Below are positions 10,951-21,600 of a DNA stretch of 64,000 nucleotides, in pieces. The stretch comes from Paguma larvata (taxonomy: Eukaryota; Chordata; Mammalia; Carnivora; Viverridae). How positions within the stretch are numbered: position 1 is the first letter of the stretch; each line of letters opens with the position of its first letter. The notes below the pieces were generated by a model that did not search any database, had not been told where the DNA came from, and saw only the letters and a list, made by a program, of their open reading frames with translations. The stretch lies in the NCBI GenBank assembly GCA_030068075.1, contig CM057844.1, positions 12,012,001 to 12,076,000 on the forward strand, given 5' to 3'. The translations under genes and the position numbers were made by a program.

Positions 10951-11860
10951 TCATTCATGCTGTCATTTCTACACATATTTATTAAGTCACTGTATCATGC
11001 ACTATTCTGGACCTTGGGGATAGAGTAGTGAATCAAACAGAACAACTCTATGCTCTTATGAAATCTGTATGCTAATTAGGGGCCAAAGAGCAGAACAGAT
11101 AATCGAAAAAAATAAACAAGTGGATGTAAAGAGGGTGATGATAACTACATAAAGGAAAATAAAGCAGATAGGAAGATGGGAGAGTACATATACACATGTG
11201 TGCATGTGTGTAGGCTATTTTAAATAGGGTGATTAGGGAAGGTCTCTCTGCAAAAGTGACATCTCAGCAAGACCCTACTTTAGGAAGAATATAAAGTGTT
11301 GGTGCCTCCTGAGAAAGGGGGTTTCAGGTAAAGGGAAGGGGAGTGAAGTTGTTCTAAGCCAGGAACATTCATGTGTATATGTGTGTGCATTGTGTGTGTG
11401 TGCATTGTGTGTGCATGCACTGTGTGTGTGTGTGTGTGTGTGTGTGTCTTTCCAGGGAGAGAGAGTCAGCTGGTACACCTGGAGCAGAGGGAGGGGGCTG
11501 GGCAACTCAAGGAGATAGACCCATGGAGGCAGCGAGGGTCGCACCACTGACATCACTCTAGCTGCGATGAGGATTGTGCATTTCACTCTGCTTGAAGCCA
11601 CCCCAGGTTTTGAGCAGGAGGCTGATGAAATCTTTCTTTAATGTTTTAACAAGGGTCGCTCTGGCTGCTGTGAAAAGAACCGACAAGAGGAAGCAAGCGT
11701 GGAAGCAGAAATCTTGTTAAAAGGCTTTTTCAGAGTTTCAGGGATAGATAATGGTGGCATAAGCCAAATGGAAACTGTGACACCACTGAGCATGGGCCAG
11801 TGTGAGGCAAGACATTGGGGTCAAGTGTGATACCCCTGGCTTTGGCTAAGACCCTGGGAG
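10951..11860 (-). repeat. L2, long antisense fragment
   Basis: Follows the reversed L2 3' end: 'cacatatttattaagtcact', 'actattctggaccttgggg', 'ctatgctcttatgaaatc', 'gggtgattagggaaggtctc', 'ggttttgagcaggaggctg', 'cgctctggctgctgtg' and 'agataatggtggcat'. A GT microsatellite grew within it. One of the longest L2 copies in the window. Confidence 0.75.
11372..11447. repeat. Imperfect (GT)n microsatellite
   Basis: Interrupted by GCATT and GCATGCAC units, ending in a pure run of about 14 GT at 11420-11447. ORFs reading CVCVCV or THTHTH come from it. Confidence 0.92.
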
Positions 11861-12626
11861 AGCCCCCTTTAACAGACATTTCCAGGACCCTGATCTATAC
11901 CCTGAGGCCTCATTAATAAGAAAGGGTTAAATTTTTCATGGCAGGCCTCTGGCTGAGCTCTGGGGAGAATCTGCCGCTAGTGTCTGTGTGAGACCTCTCT
12001 CCTCCAGTTCTGCTCTGAGTCCCAAACTCAGATTCATACCTCACTTGAGAACTGAACAAAAGTCAATCTCCTTCAAATAATTCGTTAACCACTGGGAAGG
12101 ACTCTGTGTGGTCTTCTTATCCTGAATCTTCTTGCTATCCTGATTTTATAGACAACGTAGCTCCAGGTCAAGGACTGACATGGTTTCTCCAGTGTAGCAG
12201 GGTTCTTTCCGTCCATACCAGGTAGTGTCCCAGTGGACTTCCCAAAGGATTCCCACATCCTGCCTCATCCGCACTTCTCAGTGACCTTGCCAGTACATGG
12301 AACAGATACAAGGAGCTATTGTGAAGAAGCGAAGCTCAGAAGTACTTACTGAGGTGCCCGGTGGCCACACTTCTCTGCTCATTGTGAGCCTGGTGTCTTT
12401 CAACACTCTGCACAGTGCTCCATGCCACGGGCAAGGGACCTGGGACACTGCTGACTGATAACAGAGAACTGAGGCGGCTCCTGTTTTTTTCCCTTTCAAT
12501 CTAGCTTATTCAGACACTGAGTTCCTTTAAAAATAGGGCTATCTGGGAAGCAAAATTCAACAAGACTCTTTCTTGTGGGATCTGTTGGCTTACTTAACAT
12601 CTCTCTCAGGAGATTTTGGCAGAGCC
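11861..12626. other. No recognised feature
   Basis: Moderately GC-rich for the window, with no repeat or gene that I can name. The 73-codon minus-strand ORF at 12278-12499 has no domain. Confidence 0.45.
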
Positions 12627-12631
12627 AAACT

Positions 12632-13056
12632 TGATGAGGGAAACAAAGGCAAGAGAAATGTAGTTTAAATTAAACCTCCTTACAGCTCGCAGTCAATGAT
12701 AGACACCTGAAACACATAGAGCGTGACCTTCCTCAAGGAACTCATGGCTGCCTTACTGCTTTAATATTTTTTTGTTTTATTAAAAACTAAAGGTAGCCTT
12801 ATCTTAACAGCAGTTAACCCCTCAAGGTCCTGAAAGCTTTGCTTCCAAAATTCCTTAGAAACTTACTTCATCTCTATCCCCTCCCTCTACAAACTTAAAA
12901 AATATATAGTCAGTCACTCCTCACCACCCCAGTGCAGCTCTTTCTGCCCACAGGTCCTGTCCGTGTGCTGTAATAAAATCACTTTTTTGCACTAAAAAAG
13001 TCTCAAGAATTCTTTCTCAGTAGTTTGTTCATGAACCCCACTTCATAATTTCATCA
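12632..13056 (+). mobile_element. Solo LTR of an endogenous retrovirus
   Basis: A 425-bp element starting TG and ending CA, flanked by the identical 5-bp duplication AAACT (12627-12631 and 13057-13061). It has an AATAAA signal at 12972-12977, followed by 'cacttttttgcactaaa' and 'gtctcaagaattctttc', a typical end of R and start of U5. No internal gag, pol or env is present, so it is a solo LTR left by LTR-LTR recombination. The sequence style suggests class I (ERV1), though a 5-bp duplication is more usual for ERVL, so the class is open. Confidence 0.85.
12972..12977 (+). promoter_or_regulatory. LTR polyadenylation signal
   Basis: AATAAA within the solo LTR, about 80 bp before its 3' edge, placed as expected for the end of R. 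Confidence 0.7.
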
Positions 13057-13061
13057 AAACT

Positions 13062-14360
13062 CAGAGCGCCAATCTCCCCAGGACAGAAAGGGTCAGCACG
13101 GGGAGCACATCCACAGTCAAAGGAAAGGAAAGTTCCTAAGTCGTTCTCAACACTAAAAATCAGAAGCCCAGGCTTTAACCCATCTGAAGCAGGTTGATCA
13201 GAGAAGGCGCATCACGAGAACGGAGACAGCGAGATCTCATGCTTTTCAAGGAGTCCCTGCTCCCTGTCAGCTCAAGCCTCAGAAGGCACAGAGAAACACG
13301 GAAGGCAAGGGTGCCTTTTATTCTGGCTGCTTCCTCGCACTGCCTCCAGCCCGCTGGGGAAGATGAAGCAGACTGGCTCTGCTCTGAGGAGCTCCGCAGC
13401 CTTGTCTGCTTAATTTCCGGTGGACCCTCAGTGCCCAGGGAGAGCGCGTGTTTTGCTTGTGATGTTGATAATGAACCGCCGCTGGGAACAAATTAATGAG
13501 TGTGTCAGAAACTGCAGTGGAACTGTATTACGATTCATAAACACCACGATGAAAATGCCAGTCGAGCTCTGGTATAAATACACACACACTCTGAAGAAGC
13601 AAACTCCTTTTCCTCCTAATGAGAGAAGAATTTAAAATAACATCATTCTGCCCTGAGCCACATCGCCAGGGGAGAATTCCTTACTGGATAGATGATTTTT
13701 TCTAATTTTATATTTAATGCATAAAGAAACCTAGGAGAGTTTAATTTTACTTTTTATATTTGTGTGCAAATGTACTATACTTTGAGATACAGGTAGTATT
13801 ATACCATGTAGGGGTATAAAATATTCAAAAATGTAAATAGTGTCACCTTTCCAGGTACAGTACCATGTTTGTTTGTTAAATGAGCTTTTTCCCTTTTCTT
13901 TTTCTTGACTATCATGTTTACGTGGCCTTTCGTTAATGCTCTTTAAAGTTGTGAGTTTGGAATTCGGATTCAGAAATTAAAATTAAAAATGACCACATTA
14001 GTCCACAGAGACCTAGGACTTTAAAGCTCATGGCAGGGGGAGAAAAAGAAATTTTCGTTTATTTCAAAAGTGCAGTGTAGTTGTGTTGGGAGCATCTATA
14101 TGCGATCCCTGATATGCATGGCGATGCTCACATCTATGGTAGGGAGTGTTGCTGCAATAAAAGAACTACCACGGGGCTTCCATGGAGACTGGCTTTCCAT
14201 AAATGCCCCTCGGGCTGCTGCAGACAGGGTTGGGAAATAATGGAAAAGGAATCTCTGCAGTAAGGTTCCAGGCTTTCTCCTCCTAATTCCTGACATCTCA
14301 GGGCTCCAGGTAAATTTCATTTCATTCAAGTGTGCTACAAGGGAAAGCCAGAAAACAATT
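13062..14360. other. Single-copy sequence, candidate conserved noncoding element
   Basis: No repeat recognised over 1.3 kb. Part of it (13300-13650) is more GC-balanced than its surroundings and contains 'acaaattaatgagtg', 'gtattacgattcataaac' and 'ctctggtataaatac'. The 100-codon ORF at 13194-13496 has no domain or splice context, and I do not call it a gene. Confidence 0.4.
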
Positions 14361-14364
14361 GGTT

Positions 14365-14580
14365 AGTACTGGATTGGGCGTGGGTTTCAGAATCAATAAG
14401 ACTTGATTTCATATATAAACTCCAGTATTTATTTGCTATTGGACTTGAGGCACATGTAACCTCTTGGAGCCTTGATTTTTATCTAAGACTGAGTGATAAT
14501 CACCCCTACTTGCTTGGTTGCCATGAGAATTAGAGAGAGTGAATTAAAATGCCTTGTGCTTAATTGATTTTCACAAAAGA
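14365..14580 (+). repeat. MIR, sense
   Basis: In order: 'gtttcagaatcaataagac', 'ttgctattggacttgaggc', 'aacctcttggagccttgat', 'gataatcacccctacttgc' and 'gagaattagagagagtg', matching the MIR body and core. Confidence 0.72.
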
Positions 14581-15095
14581 TTGTGTGATTATTATAACGG
14601 GTTGTGGCTGGGAACTAGTCATATGTTTAAGTGGTTTGTTTTCCTCCCCTGACAACTTCAGAACAGCCTCCTTCCTCCACCTGCTCTAATGTCAAGGCTA
14701 ACAGAAGGCAATTTTGCCTTCTTGAGTCAAGGACTCTATTTAGCTCATCACAACCTCAAATATTAGCTAGAGTTTCAGAAAGGATAACAAAACTTGTTCA
14801 AAAGTACTGCTTATTTGTCATAAGTGACCAATTTGAGTTTAGAACAATTGTGGGAAATGCTTTACTAAGACATGAAGCAATAATGTAATACTTCTTTACC
14901 ACCCTATTTTGAGTTATCTACTCTTAAATTGTTCCTGAGTGGCTTCTTGACATCATTATCTGTGAATTTCCATCTAAAACTGTGCAAAACAGAAAGCACA
15001 ATGACTCAATCATGTTGGTGTCAAACCAACTTTTCAGAAGTAAAAGCACACTTCTGGGTTTGACTCCAGTGCAGTCTCTTGGTTTTTAACTTTAC
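14581..15095. other. No recognised feature
   Basis: Single-copy AT-rich sequence. The ORF at 14631-14888 (85 codons) has no recognisable domain. Confidence 0.45.
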
Positions 15096-15107
15096 AAGTT
15101 GGGCTTG

Positions 15108-15343
15108 GGGGCACCTGGGTGGCTCAGTTGGTTAAGCACCAGACTCTTGGTTTCATCTCAGGTCATGATCTTGCAGTTCATGGGTTTGATCTCTGCACTG
15201 GGCTTGGCGCTGAGAGTGCAGAGCCTGCTTGGGATTCTCTCACTCCCTTTCTCTCTGCCCCTTCCCTGCTTGCTTACTACCTCTCTCTCTCTCTCTCTCT
15301 CTCAAAATAAATATAAAAACAAAAAAAATTAAAAAGAAAAAGG
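15108..15343 (+). repeat. CanSINE, sense
   Basis: Head 'gggcacctgggtggctcagt', body 'ggtcatgatcttgcagttca', 'gagcctgcttgggattctc', a pure CT run and an A-rich tail. Flanked by a 12-bp duplication with one mismatch: aagttgggcttg (15096-15107) and aagttgggtttg (15344-15355). The ORFs over it are by-products. Confidence 0.95.
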
Positions 15344-15355
15344 AAGTTGGGTTTG

Positions 15356-16486
15356 TAGTGGGTGCCATGTTAGTGCATCCCTCCAGTCTTATTACAGAGT
15401 TGACATGTTGAGTCACTTGTTTTCTTCGATTCCTTGTCAACAGAGTGACTCACTATTGACATGGCAATCCTTCATTTTAAGATTCAGGTCAGTAGTTAAT
15501 GAATTGCTCAGTGTTCAATAAAGTAGAAAAAAATGACAAGAAATGCAATTGTTTTGAATAGGGTATCAGTCTTTACAGCTAGATGAAATGAATTACATTT
15601 TGGAAATTCTAGGAGAAAATACAAACTGAATAATACTGGCCAAGAGAAAATGGAAGATTTGCTTCCCCTCTGCTCTTTGGAGATTCTGTTGCTCTAGTTG
15701 AACTATCTCAAATTCATTTTACATAGTTCAAAAATAAAAGATGAGGCATTGTGTGGCCTTTTCAAACGTAGCAACCCAAGGTGAAATTTTGATGGATGCA
15801 TCCAGTTTCACATAGGCAAAAGATCTTGAATGTGCTATTCACAAAACAACAGTGAATGTTAATGGAGGCATTGCAATTTAAGTTCCTGCATAACCGAGTA
15901 TGTCCAGAGATGGGATACCCACTTTGGTCATTTATAGCAGAAACAAAATGGTGTTATATATCAAAATGGCTTCTATACATCATAAAATGCGTTCTTGGAG
16001 GGCAGTGAATCAAAGCTTGTGGAAGGCCTTTTATGAATCACTCAGCAGAGAATTGGAAAGTTTTAAGGATTCATTCATATTCACTGCCACCAGGCTTTCT
16101 GAAATGCTTGTTAACTTTCTGGGACCATCTTAGCACAGTTGGAGTGTTTCACATCAGCCAACATATGGTCTAAACTCAGTGTTCTCAAACTGGTTCTTTG
16201 TGTAACGTCTGAAATGAAACAACATCACTCGTTTCACATTGATTGAAACACTCAATGGTAAGTTACTCAGCAATGAGCAATGATTTGTAGGTAGCTGCCT
16301 GAAAGCCAGGGTGGGTCCCAGCCTGTTTTGTAGACTTCCCATCAGTTCTCCTAGGAAGACAGTTTTCTTTGTTTTACTTTTACACAGTTCTTTTGCTATG
16401 GCACTCGTTTTCTTGGGATATTATTTTAGTAATGACCAATGTTGCTCTGAAATAAGATAGTATATTTGTTGGTTTCCCTCCCCCAC
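15356..16486. other. Single-copy sequence
   Basis: No interspersed repeat recognised. ORFs of 62-77 codons at 15900-16133 and 16154-16342 show no domains. Confidence 0.45.
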
Positions 16487-16720
16487 AAGCACATCCTGAG
16501 ATAAGGATTCAAGAGCAAGTAGTTTATTGAGAAAGCAATCCCGGGAAAAACTGAGTCGTGGGCGGTAGGAAAAGGAAACTGATAAGGCATGGGTTATAAA
16601 AGAAGTTAGCACTGGAGGCAACTGGAACTCAGTCTCATTGGGAAGCTCTGGGAAATGGTGTGGATATGCCTTGGAGTTACCTTACGTGAGGGGCAAGCAG
16701 GGTCTGAGAAGAAGGCAGAA
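16487..16720. repeat. Probable ancient interspersed repeat, family unknown
   Basis: 'cacatcctgagataaggatt', 'agtagtttattgagaaagc', then a purine-rich tail. The layout (aged 'tttattgg(g)a' motif followed by GGAAG-rich sequence) recurs at 31765, 33050 and 54255 in this window, which suggests one old repeat family. Confidence 0.35.
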
Positions 16721-16968
16721 GGGAGGCAGTGACAGGGCATGTTACAGATGGTGACATCGTGATGAAGGAACTGATTCCAGGAAAGTTATTTGGAAACTGG
16801 GATGAGTTTGGAAAGGGCAGGAGAAAATCCCGCACATAGGAAGATAAAGCAGAGGGAGCCAAAAAAATGTCACAGGGATGGCAAAGCATTGGTACAATTG
16901 ATTCTGGGTTGAGGAAGGGTACTAGAGTTACCAACCATCTACTATTATTAATCTTTAAGTATCCGCAG

Positions 16969-17153
16969 AGGGGACACCTGGGTGGCTCAGTAGGTTAAGC
17001 ATCCAAAGCTTGATTTTGGCTCAGACCATGACCTCACAGTTCATGAGTTTTAATCCCACAACAGTTCTCCACTGACAGCTCGGAGCCTGCTTGGGAATCT
17101 CTCTCTCTTGGTCTCTGCCCCTCCCCCACTCCAATAGATAAACAATTTTAAAA
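16969..17153 (+). repeat. CanSINE, sense
   Basis: Head 'ggacacctgggtggctcagt', body 'ttggctcagaccatgacctc', 'gagcctgcttgggaatctc', short A tail. Flanked by a 12-bp duplication with one mismatch: aagtatccgcag (16957-16968) and aagtatccacag (17154-17165). Confidence 0.95.
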
Positions 17154-17265
17154 AAGTATCCACAGAATGATTACCAACATGTAGGTTTCCTAGGCTCTGA
17201 TCCTTTGTTTCTTCCCCTTGGAGTCTATTTGACTATATTCTTGATGACCATCATAGTAAATAAGT

Positions 17266-17373
17266 GAGGAAGAGGAGGGAGAGGAAGAAGAGGCAGGAGA
17301 GGGGGAAGGGAGAGAAGCAGGAGGAGGAGGAGGAGGAGGAGAAGAAGAAGAAGAAGAAGAAGAAGAAGAAGAA

Positions 17374-17405
<32 letters not shown>

Positions 17406-17575
17406 AGAAGAAGGGGAAGGGGAAGGGGAAGGGGGAAGGGAAGGGGGAAGGGAAGGAGAAGGAGAAGGAAGAAAGGGAGGAGGAAAGAGAAAAAGGAGGC
17501 AGGAGGAGGGGCAGAAAAAGGAGACAGAGGGATCAGAGTTGGGGGAGGAGAAGAAGAGGAAAAATATTAAGAAGG
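17266..17575. repeat. Purine-rich tract with (GGA)n and (GAA)n
   Basis: About 300 bp almost purely A and G on the + strand: (GGA)n at 17317-17340, pure (GAA)n at 17341-17396, then GGGGAA and GGGAAG units to about 17460 and a decaying tail. The 118-codon K/E/R/G-rich ORF on + and the 131-codon S/P-rich ORF on - are artefacts of it. Confidence 0.95.
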
Positions 17576-18020
17576 AGGACAACAAAAGACTATGTAGGCT
17601 ATATAATCAGAAGTTTTTGAAAATAAATCTATGGATCAATTCTAAACTGAGATGACTTTTTTTTCCCTAGTCCATGGAGGAAAAAAAATAGAAGTCAATA
17701 CAGGGAAATTTCCATAAAGGTAAACAAATCTACTCTGATATTATTATACCTTTCCAACATTTGGATACTAAATCTTTTTCTCTTTGGCAACATAGTAATG
17801 ATGGATGGGTATTTAAAAAATACTCTCTCAAGCAGAATAAAGAATTAGAAACTTTATGTCTTAAGTTTTGTAAAAATGGATATATTTTGCTGATATGAGA
17901 AACCCAGAGTCCTGAAACCATTAGCTTCACTCTCTGAGACATTCTTTACATCATTCTGAAGATTTTACCAATACTAATGCCTGCAGGTCACTCATAAGCA
18001 AGGCTACATTTGAAATAGAG
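17576..18020. other. No recognised feature
   Basis: AT-rich single-copy sequence; the 70-codon ORF at 17730-17942 on the minus strand has no domain. Confidence 0.45.
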
Positions 18021-18024
18021 ACAA

Positions 18025-18270
18025 TATATTTAAGTGGATCAGAGCATATTCTGGGGCCTGAGACAACAGGTCTTACAGCATGACCACTTGCTGTCCATGA
18101 GAACTGTTATGGATTATTCAAACCTTTGCGTCTCAATATACACATCTGTAGAATGAGCAAAATAATCAGAGCACCTATCTCATAAGGTTGGTGTGAAAAT
18201 AAACATAATAAGATATGTACAATGCCTAGGACAAGATCTGTCACACAATAAGCAAACAATAAATATTACC
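18025..18270 (+). repeat. MIR, sense
   Basis: 'gatcagagcatattctgggg', 'acctttgcgtctcaatatac', 'catctgtagaatgagcaaaa', 'acctatctcataaggttgg' and 'acaatgcctaggacaag', ending 'aataagcaaacaataaata'. A nearly full-length MIR. Confidence 0.82.
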
Positions 18271-18437
18271 TACTGTGTGATCATGGAAACATGATAATAC
18301 AGCTGGAAATTTCCAAAACTGAGGGTTGTTTGTTTGTTTTTTTTCCTGAGATGATGCTTTCTAATTAAATTACTTGGTCCATAAATGTTACAACAGGCAG
18401 AAAAGTATTTTTTAAATAAAAAAAGTACTTAAAATCA

Positions 18438-18643
18438 GGGTGCCTGGGTGGCCCAGTTGGTTGAACGTCCAACTTCAGCTCAGGTCGTGATCTCTCAGTT
18501 TTTGAGTTCAAACTCCATGTTGTATTCTATGCTGACAGCTCAGAGCCTGGAGCCTGCTTCCACTTCTATCTCCATCTCTCTCTGCCCCTCCCCTGCTCAT
18601 GCCCTCTCTCTCTCTCTTTCAAATAAATAAATATTTTAAAAAA
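18438..18643 (+). repeat. CanSINE, sense
   Basis: Head 'gggtgcctgggtggcccagt', body 'tgctgacagctcagagcctg', 'ctctctctgcccctcccctg', tail 'aaataaataaatatttt'. Approximate target duplication: gtacttaaaatca (18425-18437) against gagcttaaaataa (18644-18656). Confidence 0.95.
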
Positions 18644-18656
18644 GAGCTTAAAATAA

Positions 18657-19148
18657 TTTTAGGCCCTGAGGATGGGGATATGACTCACTGTAAGTAAAAA
18701 TTTTTTATTTTTCATATCATTTAATGGATATAGAGTAACCCTTCAAACGGACTCTACTGTAAGGAATTTATATTTGTGTGCAAGCATTTGTAAATCTTTT
18801 AAGCTTTAGCACTTTAGTTCTCAACAAGTTGTTTTTACTCACATTCATTGTAAGCATTTCTTAATATAATTGGTATGGAAAACAAGGACATTTTCTTCTT
18901 AAGTAAGATACCTTTTGGAAATTTATAATTGGCTATAGTAACTATATAATACTATCATATATCATAGCAACAGCATTATAAAATAATAAAGTGAAGGAGG
19001 TCATTTAATGATTTTAGTTTTTTTTCCTATGGTTTCAGTAACATTTTACCAGACAAGGTGGAACATGAGAAGGATGGCAATGATTCCATTATACCATGAG
19101 TTTTGCACCAGTGTCTATGAAAGACAAAAAATAAGAAGAAAGAATCTT
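18657..19148. other. No recognised feature
   Basis: AT-rich single-copy sequence without a supported gene. Confidence 0.45.
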
Positions 19149-19354
19149 GGGATGCCTGGGCAGCTTAGTGGGTTAAGCGTCCAACTCCTGATTTTGACTC
19201 AAGTCATGATCTCATGATCATGGGATTGAGCCATGTGTCGGGCTCTGTGCTGACAGTGTGGAGCCTGCTTGGGATTCCCTCACTCTCCTTCTCTCTCTGT
19301 CCCTCCCCTACTCATCCTCATTCTCTCTCAGAATAAACAAATATTAAGAAAAAA
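19149..19354 (+). repeat. CanSINE, sense
   Basis: Head 'gggatgcctgggcagcttag', 'ttaagcgtccaactcctg', 'gtgtcgggctctgtgctgac', 'gtccctcccctactcatc' and tail 'gaataaacaaatatt'. The flanking A-rich sequence hides the target duplication. Confidence 0.93.
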
Positions 19355-20290
19355 AGAATACAGAGTCTTCACAGATAGAAAAATAAACAATGAACAGATG
19401 GGCTAATTCTGCATTTGCAGATAGTGCTCTTTTCCAAATATGAAAGCACCTCCATAGACAAAGGAAAAGGAGTTTTGTCTGAACTCAGCACTTGCAGCAA
19501 TAAATGCTGACTCTTTCTCCATTGCCTTGAAGGAATCTTGGCCAGGATAGCAGGGACAGTGATGGGAGGAGGGAGAAAAGACAAGTTTAAGATACATTAG
19601 CTTCTTTATCTCCTAATGGAGAGACTAAAATTTGATTGTAATTCCAAGCAAAATCGCATTAGCTGAGCTCAGCAGAACTCTTGTGAGACAGTTATCGGTC
19701 ATCCCTCCTGATTTCTCAAGTGGTCACTTGGCTGGACTTTTACAAGTCAGTTGGTTTCTAGACTTGCTGGAGGTGTGGCTAGAGTACCTGGAAAGAATTA
19801 GACAATGGTTAGCTCGTCTTTTTCCTGTAATGTCCTTATGTTTAATAAAGAACAAGCAACTGTCTCTGGATGTCTACTACAATTCGTTGGGAAAATGCAG
19901 CCCACAATTATGGTTTTCAAAATGACATTTTCCCATCTGACAAAATATGCTTCTGGTTTTATAGCTGCTTAAGAATTTGGAAACTGATTTGGATAATCTC
20001 CAAGTGTCCCTTTCCTCACTGCAGGTGGTAGGTTGATGGCCTGTAGGTGTCTACTCCGGATGGCTAATTCTGGATCCAGATGGTTATATGTATTTAATTC
20101 AATACAATTACCTAATTTTACTGGACACACCATGTGCTTCATTTGTTCAACTTACTAAATTCCTACTCTGTGCAAAAGATCCCTTTTCTGGGTGTAATGC
20201 ACAATCCATGCACGTATATATAAACATGCTCACATCGCATGGATTTTGTAAATCCAAGAGTGGATTTACAGATTTTGAGAAATTGTAGTT
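19355..20290. other. Single-copy sequence
   Basis: No repeat recognised. The longest ORF (19632-19925, 97 codons, +) has no domain, and no splice or codon evidence supports it. An 'aataaa' at about 19842 is probably fortuitous. Confidence 0.4.
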
Positions 20291-20303
20291 GAAATTGGGG
20301 CTT

Positions 20304-20505
20304 TTTGGGGCACCTGAGTGGCTCAGTTGGCTAAACGTTGGACTCTTGATTTTGGCTCAGGTCATGATCTCACCCCACGTAGGGTGAGATCAAGTCCCTC
20401 ATGGGGCTCTGCACTGGATATGGAGCCTGCTTGAGATTCTCTCTGTCTTTCTCCCCCTGTCCCTCCCCATCTCTCTCATGCTAATGATCTCTTTATTTGA
20501 GGGAA
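20304..20505 (+). repeat. CanSINE, sense, with internal 10-bp hairpin
   Basis: Head 'tggggcacctgagtggctca', 'gagcctgcttgagattctc', CT-rich body, short A tail. Target duplication of about 13 bp: gaaattggggctt (20291-20303) and aaaattggggctt (about 20506-20517). Inside, gatctcaccc and gggtgagatc (about 20368-20393) form exact inverted arms around CACGTA. Confidence 0.95.
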
Positions 20506-20517
20506 AAAATTGGGGCT

Positions 20518-21106
20518 TGCAAAGATGGCAGTACATAAGGTTGGGTGGCTTGTAAGATGACAGGGCTGAATGTGCAGTTTTTAAAAAGATGATCTACAAA
20601 AATATAATTTGTAGAACTCAGCAGTTTCAGCCAGAGTGCATATTGTTATGTAGACCGAAAAATCAGAAAATTAGAGGCAAATAAGATTCACTCTTTTATA
20701 GGGTTTTCCATTGTTGCTTTATAGCCACCAAGTATGTTTGGAGCCCAGAGTCACACAGCCAAGTTGAGTGCAAGACTGAGTTTGCAGACACAGTGTTCCT
20801 GTATCTGCAGACTCCTCATCACATCTAAAGCTCCCGGGTTGGTATCTCAGGTGATGACTAAAAACGGTCATAGGAGATGACATTCTCTCTCACTCTTGCT
20901 CTTGCTCTCGCTCTCTCTCATTATCTTTCCCCTTACCTCTCTATCTCCTATGCCATGCTGAGATTAGCTGCAGAATTTAAAACTGATGTAACTTTAGCTT
21001 GGTGGAGTATGCACATGTCAGAGAGTTTCAGCAATGCAGTGACTGCTGAGCACAGACTAATCTAGAGGAGAGTGAACCCCTACCATTTTTCTTACTGCTT
21101 TGCAGT
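20518..21106. other. No recognised feature apart from a CT-rich patch
   Basis: Imperfect CT repeat at about 20882-20922 (ctcttgctctcgctctctc style). No gene supported. Confidence 0.45.
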
Positions 21107-21600
21107 ATGAAAGGAAGAAAAGCCAACCCCACAGGCTTGTTTAACTTTCTGTTACAGGTAGTGCAGTCCTGGTCAGAAATTCCAATCTGGTACTACCCCT
21201 CTCTAACCTCACTTTCTGCTGCTGCTCCTGCACATGCTTCCTATGTCTTTGCCCAATTAAATAATCAAGGAGTCTGTACGTGTTTAGCCACAGCTGGAGA
21301 TGCTTCTCTGAATCCTATGTCTACTAATCATTTGAATGCAGTTAATCTATTTTATCTTTGGGGAAGCTTTCTCTCACCACCTCACTTCCTCACCACAATC
21401 TTTCTCCCACTACCTTCAGGCCCCAGACTCCATCTCACCCTACTTTGTGCTGCCATGCTCAGGAAGAACCACTAGGACTTCCCTCATGATCTGTGTCCAT
21501 GTCTGTCTCCATCATTAGTCTAGAAGGCAAAGATCATAATGGATGTAATCATTTGGTCCCCAGGGCCTGGTGGACGCAATTGTTACTTGGTGAGGTGAAT
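21107..21600 (+). repeat. Possible ancient L2 3' region
   Basis: C/T-rich sequence with 'cacatgcttcctatgtctttgcc' and, near its end, 'agtctagaaggcaaagatcat' and 'cccagggcctggtgg', in the order expected for a decayed L2 3' UTR. The 122-codon ORF at 21107-21475 is the longest non-repetitive ORF in the window. It has no domain, and I consider it chance. Confidence 0.35.

Noticed and set aside
13194..13496. 100-codon ORF in a GC-balanced stretch
   Set aside because: No recognisable protein family or splice sites; the overlapping second frame (13420-13635) is equally open.
17190..17620. 131-codon Ser/Pro-rich ORF (-) and 118-codon Lys/Glu-rich ORF (+)
   Set aside because: Both are by-products of the GGA/GAA purine tract, with no non-repetitive domain.
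21107..21475. 122-codon ORF, longest outside simple repeats
   Set aside because: No domain, no splice or start context, and the region resembles a decayed L2; the length is unremarkable for the number of frames scanned.
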